DNA of 64,000 nt from Pseudoalteromonas sp. FUC4 (GTDB taxonomy: Bacteria; Pseudomonadota; Gammaproteobacteria; Enterobacterales; Alteromonadaceae): positions 835,823 to 899,822 of the forward strand of contig NZ_SEUI01000001.1 of NCBI RefSeq assembly GCF_008370255.1. The letters are read 5' to 3'. Below, piece after piece: positions 63,425 through 64,000 of the stretch. The first letter of the stretch is position 1, and each line of letters starts with the position of its first letter. Position numbers and translations under genes: made by a program. The notes under the pieces are model-generated. The model saw only the letters and a list, made by a program, of their open reading frames with translations. It ran no database searches and was not told the DNA's origin.

Positions 63425-64000
63425 CTAGCGAATTGTTAAACCGTTATTATCAAACTTTAATACTTTATTTGCTGGTGCAGTTAGATAAATACTGTCGCCA
63501 TATTTTAATGGGCAATCTCCATCTGCTTTTACTGTTACGGTCCCTTTGCCTTCAATATTTATATGTAAAAAGCTCTCCGATCCTAAATGCTCAATTACAC
63601 CTACAGTTCCAGCCCAAGTACCTTGCTCAGTCGAGAGTGTTATATGCTCCGGTCGTATACCAATACAGCTAACATTCGCATCTTCATTTTGTGGAGCATC
63701 TATAAAATTCATTTTTGGCGAACCAATAAAACCAGCTACAAATTTGTTCACGGGGTTTTTATAAAGCTCTAAAGGTGTGCCTACCTGTTCAATAATACCG
63801 GCATTAAATACCGCGATTCTATCTGCCATTGTCATAGCTTCAACCTGATCGTGCGTAACATAAATCATTGTTGTAGCTAAACTTTTATGTAATTCAGATA
63901 TTTCTAAACGCATATTTACACGTAATGACGCATCAAGATTTGAAAGCGGTTCGTCGAATAAAAATGCCGAAGGCTGACGTACAATTGCGCGCCCTATCGC
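63425..64000 (-). CDS. Sugar/polyol ABC transporter ATP-binding protein, C-terminal part (truncated by window edge)
   Basis: This is the last ~191 codons of a MalK/UgpC/SmoK-type ATPase. The frame stays open to base 64000 ([34 protein letters not shown]), so the Met at 63913 is internal: Walker [12 protein letters not shown] and D-loop precede it, then the H-loop [36 protein letters not shown]. The C-terminal regulatory OB/TOBE region ends with [12 protein letters not shown] and [17 protein letters not shown]. Walker A is outside the window. Together with the SorC gene it marks a carbohydrate uptake locus. Confidence 0.9.
   Translation of the reverse strand, partial: AIGRAIVRQPSAFLFDEPLSNLDASLRVNMRLEISELHKSLATTMIYVTHDQVEAMTMADRIAVFNAGIIEQVGTPLELYKNPVNKFVAGFIGSPKMNFIDAPQNEDANVSCIGIRPEHITLSTEQGTWAGTVGVIEHLGSESFLHINIEGKGTVTVKADGDCPLKYGDSIYLTAPANKVLKFDNNGLTIR

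Noticed and set aside
1-64000. CRISPR arrays, tRNA/rRNA genes and complete IS elements
   Set aside because: No regularly spaced direct repeats, no cloverleaf-like conserved tRNA sequence and no transposase were seen on either strand.

Overview
The window is a chromosomal segment of a marine gammaproteobacterium, most likely Pseudoalteromonas or a close relative in the Alteromonadales. The evidence is the low G+C content with long A/T-rich intergenic spacers, the combination of rhombosortase, human-type Zn glyoxalase I, ABC-2/TonB-receptor/2OG-oxygenase locus and periplasmic MsrA, and the general protein flavour. No tRNA, rRNA, CRISPR array or intact insertion sequence was seen. The window starts inside bioF and ends inside a sugar ABC-transporter ATPase gene.

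Layout: 1-1986 is the end of a biotin operon (bioF-bioC-bioD). 2107-7214 holds an FAD oxidoreductase, htpX (preceded by two TTATGACA palindromes), gloA, a GNAT, a YetF-like protein and a TRIC-family membrane protein. 7611-8225 is a cold-shock/excalibur fusion. 8400-10700 looks like two integron cassettes (a 2-TM protein and a ComEC-like MBL-fold hydrolase), each preceded by an attC-like palindrome and starting with TTG, with no integrase nearby; the right end is replaced by GGGGTCAAA repeats. 10977-12662 are two minus-strand membrane-protein genes. 12840-16166 is a minus-strand porin / periplasmic binding protein / diguanylate cyclase operon. 16540-23255 is an ABC-2 exporter plus TonB receptor plus 2OG-Fe(II) oxygenase locus. 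23483-32267 is mixed housekeeping and transport: msrA, CPXCG protein, marC, esterase, two MFS pumps with a divergent LysR regulator, and a porin. 32905-48634 is mostly core metabolism: ybiT, purEK, nuclease, S9 peptidase, rhombosortase, ggt, malic enzyme, SIMPL, DUF2254, MAPEG, sulfotransferase and miaE.

48717-60608 is the most interesting block: a compact Tad-like (type IVc pilus/secretion) cluster with secretin, TadD lipoprotein, a pilin-like protein, CpaB, CpaF ATPase, TadB, TadC and a second, cysteine-rich pilin-like protein. It is followed by a GAF-TM-PAS hybrid kinase that has lost the phosphoacceptor His, and by a free receiver that is a near copy of the kinase's own receiver. The secretin and pilin genes each have a -24/-12 (sigma-54) promoter with the same 23-bp palindrome (TTGATTTGCA-N3-TGCAAATCAA type) about 70-80 bp upstream. 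The cluster therefore appears to be two sigma-54 transcription units under one activator. TadZ, a prepilin peptidase and TadE/F/G are not in the window.

60973-64000 holds an alpha/beta hydrolase with an Asp nucleophile motif, a SorC-type sugar-responsive regulator and the C-terminal part of a MalK-like ATPase. Other points to check are a probable AUU start codon for ybiT and two LexA-box-like palindromes in a 520-bp gene-free gap at 27090-27610.
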